The notes under the pieces are model-generated. The model searched no databases. It saw only the letters and a program-made list of their open reading frames with translations, and had not been told where the DNA came from. Positions 5,646 to 12,507 of a stretch of DNA of 12,507 nucleotides are shown here, in pieces (position 1 is the stretch's first letter; the number at the start of each line of letters is the position of its first letter). This DNA comes from CAKQOE01 sp051892195 (lineage in GTDB: Bacteria > Bacillota > Clostridia > Peptostreptococcales > Anaerovoracaceae): NCBI GenBank assembly GCA_051892195.1, contig JBJFFZ010000090.1, forward strand, positions 1 through 12,507, given 5' to 3'. The translations under genes were made by a program, and so were the position numbers.

Positions 5646-6371
5646 TTACTCTGAAAGGTCGAGAGAGCAGTTTGTTGTTACCTTCTGAACGTCATCGTTA
5701 TCTTCCAGATCCGCGATCATCTTCTTAAGAGATTTGATTTCTGATTCGGAAGAAGGTGTGGATTCCATGGACGGAAGGTATTCGATGTCAGCTTCAACAA
5801 ACTCATAGCCTGCTGCCTGAAGGGCCTCTGACACTGCATTGAAATCGTCAACGGAGGTGTAGATTTCGAAGCAGTCATCCTCAGTCACCATGTCCTCCAT
5901 GCCTGCTTCCATACCTGCTTCCATCAGAGCATCTTCGTCGATGGCATCTGTCTTTTCGATGATAATGAGACCTTTTCTCTCAAACATATAAGAAACACAG
6001 CCAGGCTTGCCCAGATTGCCGTTGTGTCTGTCAAAGGCATGCTTTACAAACGCGGTTGTTCTGTTGTTGTTATCGGTAAGTACATCCACGATCACTGCAA
6101 CACCGCCAGGACCGTAACCCTCGAAAGAACCTTCCACCAGCTGGTCGCCCCCAAGCTCACCGGTACCCTTTTTGATGGCATTTGTGATCTTGTCGTTCGG
6201 CATATTGATGCTCTTCGCTCTTTCGATGGCATGCTTCAGTGCTACATTATAATCAGGATCTCCGCCTGCCTTTGCGGCAACCGTGATAACTCTTGCATAT
6301 TTTGTAAAAAGTGCGCCTCTCTTGGCGTCCTGAGCAGCCTTACGGCCTGCGATTGTACCGTGTCTTCCCAT
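5646..6371 (-). CDS. yebC: YebC/PmpR (TACO1) family protein
   Basis: 241 residues, full length for the YebC family. Seen are RKAAQDAKRG near the N-terminus, FTKYARVITVAAKAGGDP, NMPNDKITNAIKKGTGEL, FEGYGPGGVAVIVDVLTDNNNRT, GNLGKPGCVSYMFERKG and the C-terminal LEDNDDVQKVTTN. The N-terminus, MGRHGTIAGRK, lacks the GHSKW motif of the commonest group, a variation I associate with clostridial YebC. The family was long annotated as a DNA-binding regulator; work on TACO1 and more recent bacterial studies point to a role in translation at difficult sequences. Either role is cytosolic. ATG at 6371 has AAGGAG about 11 nt upstream. It has its own promoter and lies between the DUF711 gene and the 6S RNA, so it is probably not functionally tied to either. 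Confidence 0.95.
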   Translation of the reverse strand: MGRHGTIAGRKAAQDAKRGALFTKYARVITVAAKAGGDPDYNVALKHAIERAKSINMPNDKITNAIKKGTGELGGDQLVEGSFEGYGPGGVAVIVDVLTDNNNRTTAFVKHAFDRHNGNLGKPGCVSYMFERKGLIIIEKTDAIDEDALMEAGMEAGMEDMVTEDDCFEIYTSVDDFNAVSEALQAAGYEFVEADIEYLPSMESTPSSESEIKSLKKMIADLEDNDDVQKVTTNCSLDLSE

Positions 6372-6415
6372 TTAATTATCGTCTCCTTGATTTCTTTGGA
6401 TTTAAATACTCGAAA

Positions 6416-6444
6416 AGTATAGCATACATCTTCTTTGAATTCAA
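6416..6444 (-). promoter_or_regulatory. Sigma-A promoter of yebC with extended -10
   Basis: On the minus strand TTGAAT (6439-6444) and TATACT (6416-6421) are separated by exactly 17 bp, and TGC directly precedes the -10 box (extended -10). The -35 hexamer starts at the base after the DUF711 stop codon (6445-6447). Transcription would begin near 6409, giving a leader of about 38 nt. This is the best-formed promoter in the window. Confidence 0.75.
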
Positions 6445-7803
6445 TTAATTCTTCATTGAGTGAATCGGAGCAGGAATTCTTCCGCCTCTTGCCACAAAAT
6501 CCTCACAGCCGTATCTGCTTACAGGCATCACAGGAGCAGTTCCGAGAAGACCGCCCATTTCGATTTCGTCTCCCACAACCTTTCCTTCTGCAGGAATGAT
6601 TCTTACGGCTGTTGTCTTATTATTGATCACGCCGATGGCTGCTTCGTCTGCAATAATACCGGACAGTGTTGCTGCAGAAGTGTCTCCCGGCACTGCGATC
6701 ATATCAAGGCCCACAGAACATACGCATGTCATGGCTTCCAGCTTTTCCAGGGTAATGGATCCGCACTTTGCAGCCGCGATCATGCCTTCGTCCTCGCTGA
6801 CCGGAATAAATGCGCCGCTGAGTCCGCCTACATGGGAAGACGCCATAACGCCGCCCTTCTTTACGGCATCGTTCAGGAGTGCAAGAGCCGCTGTCGTACC
6901 CGGAGCACCGCAGCATTCCAGTCCCATCTCCTCAAGAACTCTCGCAATACTGTCCCCTACTGCCGGAGTCGGAGCCAGAGAAAGATCCACAATACCGAAA
7001 GGCATCTGAAGACGTCTGGAGGCTTCGCTTGCAACCAGCATGCCCATGCGGGTCACCTTGAAGGCTGCTTTTTTGATGGTGTCGGCAACTACATCAAACG
7101 GCTGTCCCTTGCAGCTTTCCAGGGCCACCTTGACAACCCCCGGTCCGCTTACGCCTACGTTGATAACGGTGTCCGGCTCTCCTACGCCGTGAAACGCTCC
7201 TGCCATAAACGGATTGTCTTCTACGGCATTGGCAAACACCACCAGCTTTGCACAGCCGAAGCCGTCTCTGTCCGCCGTCAGATGTGCTGTTTCCTTGATA
7301 ATTTCGCCCATGAGCTTTACTGCATCCATGTTGATGCCGGAACGTGTGGAGCCCACATTGACAGAGGAGCACACAAGCTCTGTCTCTGCCAGAGCCTGGG
7401 GGATTGAACGGATCAGGATCTCGTCCCCCTTTGTCATGCCCTTCTGCACCAGGGCAGAAAAACCGCCCACAAAGTTTACGCCGGTTGTGGCTGCTGCACG
7501 ATCCAGCATTTTTGCAAAGGCCACATAATCCGTGTCGGTGCTGGCGCCGGCTGCAATTGCCATAGGAGTAACAGAAATGCGCTTATTAATAATAGGAATC
7601 CCGTATTCCCGTTCGATTTCTTCTCCGGTGGACACCAGGCGTTCCGCCTTTTTTGTGATTTTATCGTACATTCTCTGACGGGCGATTTCTCCGTTGGAAT
7701 GCGCACAGTCAAGAAGGGAAATACCCATGGTGATGGTTCTGATATCCAGCTTTTCCTTCTCGAACATGTGAAGCGTCTTCATTACATTTTCTAAATTAAT
7801 CAA
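6445..7803 (-). CDS. DUF711 / UPF0210 ("PFL family") protein, TTG start
   Basis: 452 residues, full length for the UPF0210 family, which has structural representatives but no function that I can state with confidence. Recognised by LDIRTITMGISLLDC near the N-terminus, GIPIINKRISVTPM, VGGFSALVQKG, CSSVNVGSTRSGINMDAVKLMG, VGVSGPGVVKVAL, the long Gly/Ala-rich middle and the C-terminal GRIPAPIHSMKN. The start is TTG: GGAAAGGAAG lies about 8-10 nt upstream, and INLENV aligns with the N-terminus of streptococcal homologues, whereas the first in-frame ATG (codon 8) would remove conserved residues and has a poor ribosome site. Despite the PFL label, no glycyl-radical motif is seen. It follows the ACT gene by 62 bp; the two are a widely conserved pair. 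The product is presumably cytosolic, as no signal or membrane segment is visible. Confidence 0.92.
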   Translation of the reverse strand: MINLENVMKTLHMFEKEKLDIRTITMGISLLDCAHSNGEIARQRMYDKITKKAERLVSTGEEIEREYGIPIINKRISVTPMAIAAGASTDTDYVAFAKMLDRAAATTGVNFVGGFSALVQKGMTKGDEILIRSIPQALAETELVCSSVNVGSTRSGINMDAVKLMGEIIKETAHLTADRDGFGCAKLVVFANAVEDNPFMAGAFHGVGEPDTVINVGVSGPGVVKVALESCKGQPFDVVADTIKKAAFKVTRMGMLVASEASRRLQMPFGIVDLSLAPTPAVGDSIARVLEEMGLECCGAPGTTAALALLNDAVKKGGVMASSHVGGLSGAFIPVSEDEGMIAAAKCGSITLEKLEAMTCVCSVGLDMIAVPGDTSAATLSGIIADEAAIGVINNKTTAVRIIPAEGKVVGDEIEMGGLLGTAPVMPVSRYGCEDFVARGGRIPAPIHSMKN

Positions 7804-7865
7804 CTGAAATGCTTCCTTTCCAAATAATTATTACCTTCTTTTTCATCATGGGAGATGATGCTTTT
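7804..7865 (-). other. 62-bp spacer between ACT and DUF711 genes with small hairpin
   Basis: CATCAT and ATGATG (7844-7849, 7855-7860) flank five bases and can form a weak 6-bp hairpin. On the minus strand it is followed by AAAAAG rather than T, so it does not terminate the operon. The DUF711 ribosome binding site is in the remainder. No promoter was recognised. Confidence 0.4.
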
Positions 7866-8135
7866 TTAGATTTCGCTCATAGCATTGAAGATGCCTTCGT
7901 GCTGGATCCGGATGGACAGTCCGATTTCTTCGCCCTTCTGGGCCAGCTTCTTCTGGAGTTCTTCAAAGGATACCGGCATTTTTGCAAGATCCACCACCAT
8001 AATCATGGTAAATACTTCCTGCATGATCGTCTGATTGATATCCAGAATGTTGACGTCATATTCGGCGAGGACGGATGTTACATTGTAGATAATTCCGATC
8101 TTATCCTGACCGATTACGGTAATAACTGCTTTCAT
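7866..8135 (-). CDS. ACT-domain protein, UPF0237 family
   Basis: 89 residues forming one ACT domain, the small-ligand (often amino acid) sensing fold. Typical UPF0237 features are MKAVITVIGQDKIGIIYNVT at the N-terminus, LAEYDVNILDINQTI in the middle, and FTMIMVVDL. The length matches the family. It has no catalytic or DNA-binding domain, so it is probably a regulatory partner, most likely of the DUF711 protein encoded next to it; that pairing recurs in many Firmicutes. Its ribosome binding site, AAAGGAG, lies inside the last codons of the upstream dehydratase-activase gene, whose stop is only 4 nt before this ATG, so translation is probably coupled. Ligand unknown. Confidence 0.92.
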   Translation of the reverse strand: MKAVITVIGQDKIGIIYNVTSVLAEYDVNILDINQTIMQEVFTMIMVVDLAKMPVSFEELQKKLAQKGEEIGLSIRIQHEGIFNAMSEI

Positions 8136-8139
8136 GAAT

Positions 8140-11100
8140 TTACTCTCCTTTCACCTGTGTGCCTTCCGGCGTGTGTTTTTTCTCAAGGTTTTTGCGGGCT
8201 GTAGCCATCATCAGCTTGATCCGGTTCAGCTGGTTCACATCGCTGGCTCCCGGGTCAAAGTCGATGGCACAGATATTTGTGAGAGGGTTGTACTTGCGCA
8301 GCGGCTTGATCATACCCTTTCCTGTTACATGATTTGGAAGGCAGGCAAAAGGCTGCAGGCAGACAATGTTCTCCACCCCGCTGTCGATGAGCTCCGTCAT
8401 CTCTCCTGCCAGCAGCCACCCTTCTCCGCACTGGGTTCCCAGGGAAGTGACGGTCTCTGCTTTTTCAGCAATCCGGTCGATATGTACGTTTGCTGTAAAC
8501 CGCCGGCTCTCCTTCAGCGCGCGGTCTATTACGCCGCGGAACCGGTAGATCAGTTTCATGCCGGCTCTGCCCACCAGATGCGCCTTATAGGAGCCAGCCA
8601 TCTTTTCATAATTAAAATCAAAATTTTTGAGGTTGTACATAAAGAAGTCCAGAAGCTCCGGCACCACCGCCTCGCCCCCTTCTTCTTCGATAATCCGGAC
8701 GATATCGTTGTTTGCATTCGGATGGTACTTCACCAGGATTTCTCCAACAACCCCCACCTTCGGCTTCTCAATGTCAAGTAGAGGAATCCGGTCAAAGTCC
8801 CGGACAATCCCCCTGACATTGCGCTTGAACTCTCCGAATCTGAGGTTTTTCACATTGATGCGGGCGATTTCGTTCCAGGTCTTATACAGCCCATTGACGC
8901 TGCCCGGTTCCTTTTCATAAGGCCTTGTGGCGTTGACAAGACGCATAAAAAGATCCCCGTAGAGCATAGCATAAAGCACACCCATCAGAAGCTTCGGCGT
9001 CAGCTTCATTCCAGGGTTTTTCTCAAGGCCCACATAGTTGATGGAAACCACCGGAATCTGCTCCATCCCCAGGGTTTTCAGCGCCTTTCTCAGCAGGGCA
9101 ATATAGTTGCTTGCACGGCAGCCTCCTCCGGTCTGGGTCATGATGACAGCAGTTTTGTCCAGATCAAAATTTCCCGACTGAAGGGCACTGATAATCTGCC
9201 CCAGAGAAACGATGGTCGGATAGCACGCATCATTGTTGATATATTTCAGCCCCACATCAACGGCGTTCTTATCCACAGCAGGAAGAACCACTGCATTGTA
9301 GCCGGCTTCCTGAAACGCAGTTTCCAGGAGATCAAACTGCATAGGAGCCATCTGCGGAATAATAATGGTGTAATCCTTTCGCATCTGCTGTGTGAAAAGC
9401 ACCCGCTCAAAAGGCTCCGAATGGTCCGCAGGATGAATGCCGTTGGCTTCCCGTTCCTCGATGGCTGCCTTAAGGGAGCGGATCCGGATCCGGGCCGCCC
9501 CGAGATTGGAGCCTTCGTCGATTTTAAGAACCGTATAAAGCTTGTTCTTTGCGGAAAGAATCTCCTCCACCTGGTCCGTAGTAACCGCATCAAGGCCGCA
9601 GCCGAAGGAATTCAGCTGAATCAGATCGATATCCTCCCTCGTTCCTGCAAAATCAGCAGCCCTGTACAGTCTCGTGTGGTACGCCCACTGGTCAAGAACA
9701 CGAATAGGCCGTTTCAGTGTGCTTCTTCCGGCAACCGCTGACTCTGTCAGCACCGCAAATCCGAAGGATGCAATGACCTGATCAATCCCGTGGTTGATCT
9801 CAGGGTCCAGATGATACGGCCTTCCGGCCAGAATAATGGCTCTTTTTCCGTTCTTTTCTATATAATCGATGATCTCATCCGCCTTGGCGGTAACATCTCT
9901 GTGAAAACGCTGATCTTCTGCTCTTGCTGCAGATACAGCGTCGCTGATTTCTTCTTTTGTTACGTTGTACCCATAAAAGCGCAGCTCTTCATAAAGCCGT
10001 TCCTTCAGGCGCTTATCATCATAGTAAGGAAGGAACGGATGGATCAGGGTCACTCCGTTTTCCATAAGCTGATCGTCCATGTTTCCTGCGATGACCTCAG
10101 GGTACATGGCTACAATCGGGCAGTTGTAATGATTGTTGGCCTCCGGATCCTCCTGGATTTCATAGTTGATGCTCGGATAAAAGATGGTTTTGACCCCGGA
10201 ATCAATCAGTGTCCGGATATGGCCGTGAACCAGCTTCGCCGGATAGCAGGCCGTATCGGAGGAAATGGTGTCCATTCCCCTCTCGTACAGCTCCTTGGAA
10301 GACACAGGAGAAAGCACGACCTGAAATCCAAGGAATGTAAAGAATGTAAACCAGAAAGGATAATTTTCATACATGTTCAGGACTCTTGGAATCCCAATGC
10401 TTCCCCTTCTTGCCTCATGCTCTGTCAGCGGTCTGTAATCAAACAGGCGGTGGAATTTATAATGGAACAGATTGTGTTCATGGCTGCTGCTCTTCTGCTG
10501 TCCGGCACCCCGTTCGCACCGGTTTCCTGTGATAAACCTGCTTCCGTCATTAAAAATGCTCACCGTAAGCTGGCAGTTGTTTTCGCACAGACCGCAGCGG
10601 GTGTGTTTATTCTTCATGGTGAAGGAATCCAGTGCTTCCTTTCCGGTAAGCCCTGACGGACTGCTCTGATCCCACCGTTCCATTCCGATAAGGGCTGCGC
10701 CGTAGGCTCCCATTACTCCGGAAATATCCGGACGGATCACCTCACGCTCAAGGATCAGCTCAATGCTTCTTAAAACAGCTTCGTTCAGGAAGGTTCCCCC
10801 CTGAACAATGATATGCTTTCCGGCCTCGGAAGAATCCCGCAGCTTGATTACCTTATACAATGCGTTTTTAATTACAGAATAAGACAGACCGGCGGAGATA
10901 TCCCCGATGGTAGCCCCTTCCTTCTGGGCCTGCTTCACTTTGGAATTCATAAACACCGTACATCTGGTCCCCAGATCCACCGGAGCCTTTGCATGGACAG
11001 CTTCGGCCGCAAAATCACTGACCGTCAGATCTACGGATTTTGCGTATGTCTCGATAAAGGAACCGCACCCGGAGGAGCATGCTTCATTGAGCATGATATT

Positions 11101-12396
11101 GTAAATCGCCCCGTCCCGGATCCGGATGCACTTCATGTCCTGTCCTCCGATATCCAGAATAAAATCCACATCCGGCTGAAATGCTCTTGCGGCTCTGTAA
11201 TGGGCGATGGTCTCGATTTCTCCGTGATCCGCCCCAAAGGCAGCCTTAATCAGCCCTTCCCCGTATCCTGTGGTTACACAGTAGGCGATGTAAAGACCCT
11301 CCGGCATGCAGCCGTACAGCTCCAGAAGCATCTGTCTGGTTGTCTCCACAGGATTTCCGTCATTGCTGCGGTAAAAGGTGTAGAGAAGATTTCCGTCCTT
11401 ATCCGTAAGGGCCGCTTTTGTTGTGGTGGAGCCTGCATCAATTCCAAGAAATGCAGGGCCCGATGCTTCCGCAAGATTTCTGCGCCCTACCTTATGCTCT
11501 GCATGACGGGCTTTAAAGTCCTCATAGTCCTGTTCTGTTTCAAAGAGCGCCGGCATATGCTTTGTCTCCGATTCGTCACCCATGCCCTCCTGCTGAATTT
11601 TTTCAGCAAGAGACCGGATATTGACCTCCGGATGCTTTTCCGACATAAAAGCAGCGCCTAACGCAACGTAAAACTGTGAATCCTCAGGAAAGATCACCTG
11701 TTCCTCCGTCAGCCCCAGGGTCTCCACAAAGCGTTTTCTAAGCTCAGACATAAAGGAAAGAGGTCCGCCTAAAAAGGCAACATTTCCTTTGATGGTTCTG
11801 CCGCAGGCGAGGCCGCTGATGGTCTGGTTTACAACAGCCTGAAAAATGGATACTGCAAGATCCTCGTGGGCAGCGCCCTCGTTAATGAGAGGCTGAATAT
11901 CCGTTTTTGCAAATACCCCGCATCGCGCTGCGATGGGATAAATGGTGGTATAATTTTTTGCTGCTTCATTGAGACCGTTGGCATCCGTGTTCAGCAGCAC
12001 TGCCATCTGGTCGATAAAGGCGCCGGTACCTCCTGCACAGGTGCCGTTCATCCGCTGTTCTACCGTCCCTTCATAAAACGTGATCTTTGCATCCTCGCCT
12101 CCAAGCTCGATGACAACATCTGTTTCCGGAATCAGCGTTTCCACTGCTTCGGAGCAGGTGACCACTTCCTGTTCAAAAGGAATCCCCAGCCGGTTGGCAA
12201 GGGACAGACCGCCGGAGCCTGTAATCACAACATGTGCATCTCCGTCGTACTGTCCGCACAGATCCCGCAGGAGCTCTCCGGCTTTTTCAAAGACACTGGA
12301 CATGTGCCGTTCATATCGTTTGTATTTTATATTATTTTCATTGTCGAGCAGAACGAGTTTGACCGTCGTTGAGCCAACATCGATACCTAATTTCAT
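8140..12396 (-). CDS. Fused 2-hydroxyacyl-CoA dehydratase activase-related protein (tandem BcrAD/HgdC ATPase plus DUF2229/HgdB-like domains)
   Basis: 1418 residues. The first ASKHA ATPase domain (about 1-255) has GIDVGSTT, IELGGED (96-102), NGTCAGGTG with Cys120 and AARCGVF with Cys159. The second (about 315-575) has GIDAGSTTTK, DIGGQD (415-420), NEACSSGCG with Cys440 and GTRCTVF with Cys479. Both carry the cysteine pair that in HgdC-type activators holds a 4Fe-4S cluster between subunits. Next come CGLCENNC (Cys601, 604, 608) and Cys627, a DUF2229-like region from about 668 with DTACYP (714-719), FGCGLDAVTTDQ (931-942) and an HgdB-like C-terminal half with NDACYP (1055-1060), GGGCRAS (1090-1096), QCGEGW and QPFACLPNHVTGKG. 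Related activators use ATP to drive low-potential electron transfer to a dehydratase or double-cubane protein; the substrate is unknown. ATG at 12396 has GGAGG 9 nt upstream; an in-frame ATG at 12423 lacks one. First gene of an operon with the ACT and DUF711 genes. Confidence 0.93.
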   Translation of the reverse strand: MKLGIDVGSTTVKLVLLDNENNIKYKRYERHMSSVFEKAGELLRDLCGQYDGDAHVVITGSGGLSLANRLGIPFEQEVVTCSEAVETLIPETDVVIELGGEDAKITFYEGTVEQRMNGTCAGGTGAFIDQMAVLLNTDANGLNEAAKNYTTIYPIAARCGVFAKTDIQPLINEGAAHEDLAVSIFQAVVNQTISGLACGRTIKGNVAFLGGPLSFMSELRKRFVETLGLTEEQVIFPEDSQFYVALGAAFMSEKHPEVNIRSLAEKIQQEGMGDESETKHMPALFETEQDYEDFKARHAEHKVGRRNLAEASGPAFLGIDAGSTTTKAALTDKDGNLLYTFYRSNDGNPVETTRQMLLELYGCMPEGLYIAYCVTTGYGEGLIKAAFGADHGEIETIAHYRAARAFQPDVDFILDIGGQDMKCIRIRDGAIYNIMLNEACSSGCGSFIETYAKSVDLTVSDFAAEAVHAKAPVDLGTRCTVFMNSKVKQAQKEGATIGDISAGLSYSVIKNALYKVIKLRDSSEAGKHIIVQGGTFLNEAVLRSIELILEREVIRPDISGVMGAYGAALIGMERWDQSSPSGLTGKEALDSFTMKNKHTRCGLCENNCQLTVSIFNDGSRFITGNRCERGAGQQKSSSHEHNLFHYKFHRLFDYRPLTEHEARRGSIGIPRVLNMYENYPFWFTFFTFLGFQVVLSPVSSKELYERGMDTISSDTACYPAKLVHGHIRTLIDSGVKTIFYPSINYEIQEDPEANNHYNCPIVAMYPEVIAGNMDDQLMENGVTLIHPFLPYYDDKRLKERLYEELRFYGYNVTKEEISDAVSAARAEDQRFHRDVTAKADEIIDYIEKNGKRAIILAGRPYHLDPEINHGIDQVIASFGFAVLTESAVAGRSTLKRPIRVLDQWAYHTRLYRAADFAGTREDIDLIQLNSFGCGLDAVTTDQVEEILSAKNKLYTVLKIDEGSNLGAARIRIRSLKAAIEEREANGIHPADHSEPFERVLFTQQMRKDYTIIIPQMAPMQFDLLETAFQEAGYNAVVLPAVDKNAVDVGLKYINNDACYPTIVSLGQIISALQSGNFDLDKTAVIMTQTGGGCRASNYIALLRKALKTLGMEQIPVVSINYVGLEKNPGMKLTPKLLMGVLYAMLYGDLFMRLVNATRPYEKEPGSVNGLYKTWNEIARINVKNLRFGEFKRNVRGIVRDFDRIPLLDIEKPKVGVVGEILVKYHPNANNDIVRIIEEEGGEAVVPELLDFFMYNLKNFDFNYEKMAGSYKAHLVGRAGMKLIYRFRGVIDRALKESRRFTANVHIDRIAEKAETVTSLGTQCGEGWLLAGEMTELIDSGVENIVCLQPFACLPNHVTGKGMIKPLRKYNPLTNICAIDFDPGASDVNQLNRIKLMMATARKNLEKKHTPEGTQVKGE

Positions 12397-12467
12397 AGGA
12401 TCTTTCCTCCCAGTCACTGCCATTTCTATTTCAACATAATTACTGCTTTCAAAAAACCTTTCCCTTT

Positions 12468-12496
12468 AGAATACAGCGAAAATACAGGTTTTACAA
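12468..12496 (-). promoter_or_regulatory. Probable sigma-A promoter of the dehydratase-activase operon
   Basis: On the minus strand TTGTAA (12491-12496) and TATTCT (12468-12473) are 17 bp apart, each matching consensus at four of six positions. Transcription would start near 12461 and give a leader of about 65 nt before the ATG at 12396. The remaining bases from 12424 to 12507 are AT-rich, and I see no gene or terminator there. Confidence 0.5.
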
Positions 12497-12507
12497 GTAA
12501 AAAATAT

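Noticed and set aside
6460..7407. 315-residue open frame on the plus strand
   Set aside because: Antisense to the DUF711 gene; Cys/His/Arg-rich product unlike any family I know, as expected from reading a conserved gene backwards.
6445..7803. Pyruvate formate-lyase
   Set aside because: The PFL family label is historical; no glycyl-radical loop or PFL active-site cysteine pair is visible and the length is far too short.
7844..7866. Hairpin plus T6 on the plus strand, resembling a terminator
   Set aside because: The 6-bp AT-rich stem is weak, there is no plus-strand gene for it to end, and the T run overlaps the ACT stop codon.
9790..11661. Long plus-strand open frames of 288 and 282 residues
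   Set aside because: Both are antisense to the 1418-residue activase gene, which has conserved motifs throughout; no supporting ribosome site or homology.
12397..12423. Longer activase start at 12423
   Set aside because: The extension contains the GGAGG that serves the ATG at 12396, and family members begin at the MKLGIDVGSTT-type N-terminus.

Overview
The window reads as a stretch of chromosome from an anaerobic Firmicute of the class Clostridia. The protein families point that way: a stand-alone FchA cyclohydrolase beside a clostridial-type FolD, Fhs, a giant fused 2-hydroxyacyl-CoA dehydratase activase, and the ACT/DUF711 pair. So do strong AGGAGG-type ribosome binding sites, sigma-A-like promoters and a Firmicutes-type 6S RNA. 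Every gene I can support lies on the minus strand, so the order of transcription runs from the right end of the window to the left. I see no mobile element, CRISPR array, tRNA, rRNA or sign of recent transfer.

Right part (about 12500 to 6445): a promoter at 12468-12496 drives a 1418-residue protein with two tandem BcrAD/HgdC-type ATPase domains, a four-cysteine segment and HgdB/DUF2229-like cluster-binding domains. A small ACT-domain protein (UPF0237) follows 4 nt later, then a DUF711/UPF0210 protein that starts at TTG. The ACT and DUF711 genes are a known conserved pair of uncertain function.

Middle (6444 to 5213): yebC has its own promoter, whose -35 element abuts the stop codon of the DUF711 gene. 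A roughly 190-nt 6S RNA follows, with a closing stem, a central bubble containing a small hairpin, an apical stem and a terminal U run. A repeat-rich leader of about 175 bp separates it from fhs.

Left part (5212 to 1): fhs, fchA, folD and panB lie in the order of a one-carbon route. Formate becomes 10-formyl-THF, then 5,10-methenyl-THF, then 5,10-methylene-THF, and the last donates the hydroxymethyl group for ketopantoate in pantothenate/CoA synthesis. FolD lacks two residues needed for cyclohydrolase activity in well-studied FolD enzymes, which fits the presence of a separate FchA. A clear terminator follows panB. Beyond it, an AT-rich regulatory region with a perfect palindrome leads into nifS, a cysteine desulfurase cut off by the window edge.

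The most notable points are the split dehydrogenase/cyclohydrolase pair, the 6S RNA next to one-carbon folate genes, the self-contained tandem-ATPase dehydratase activase, and its linkage to the poorly understood ACT-DUF711 pair.
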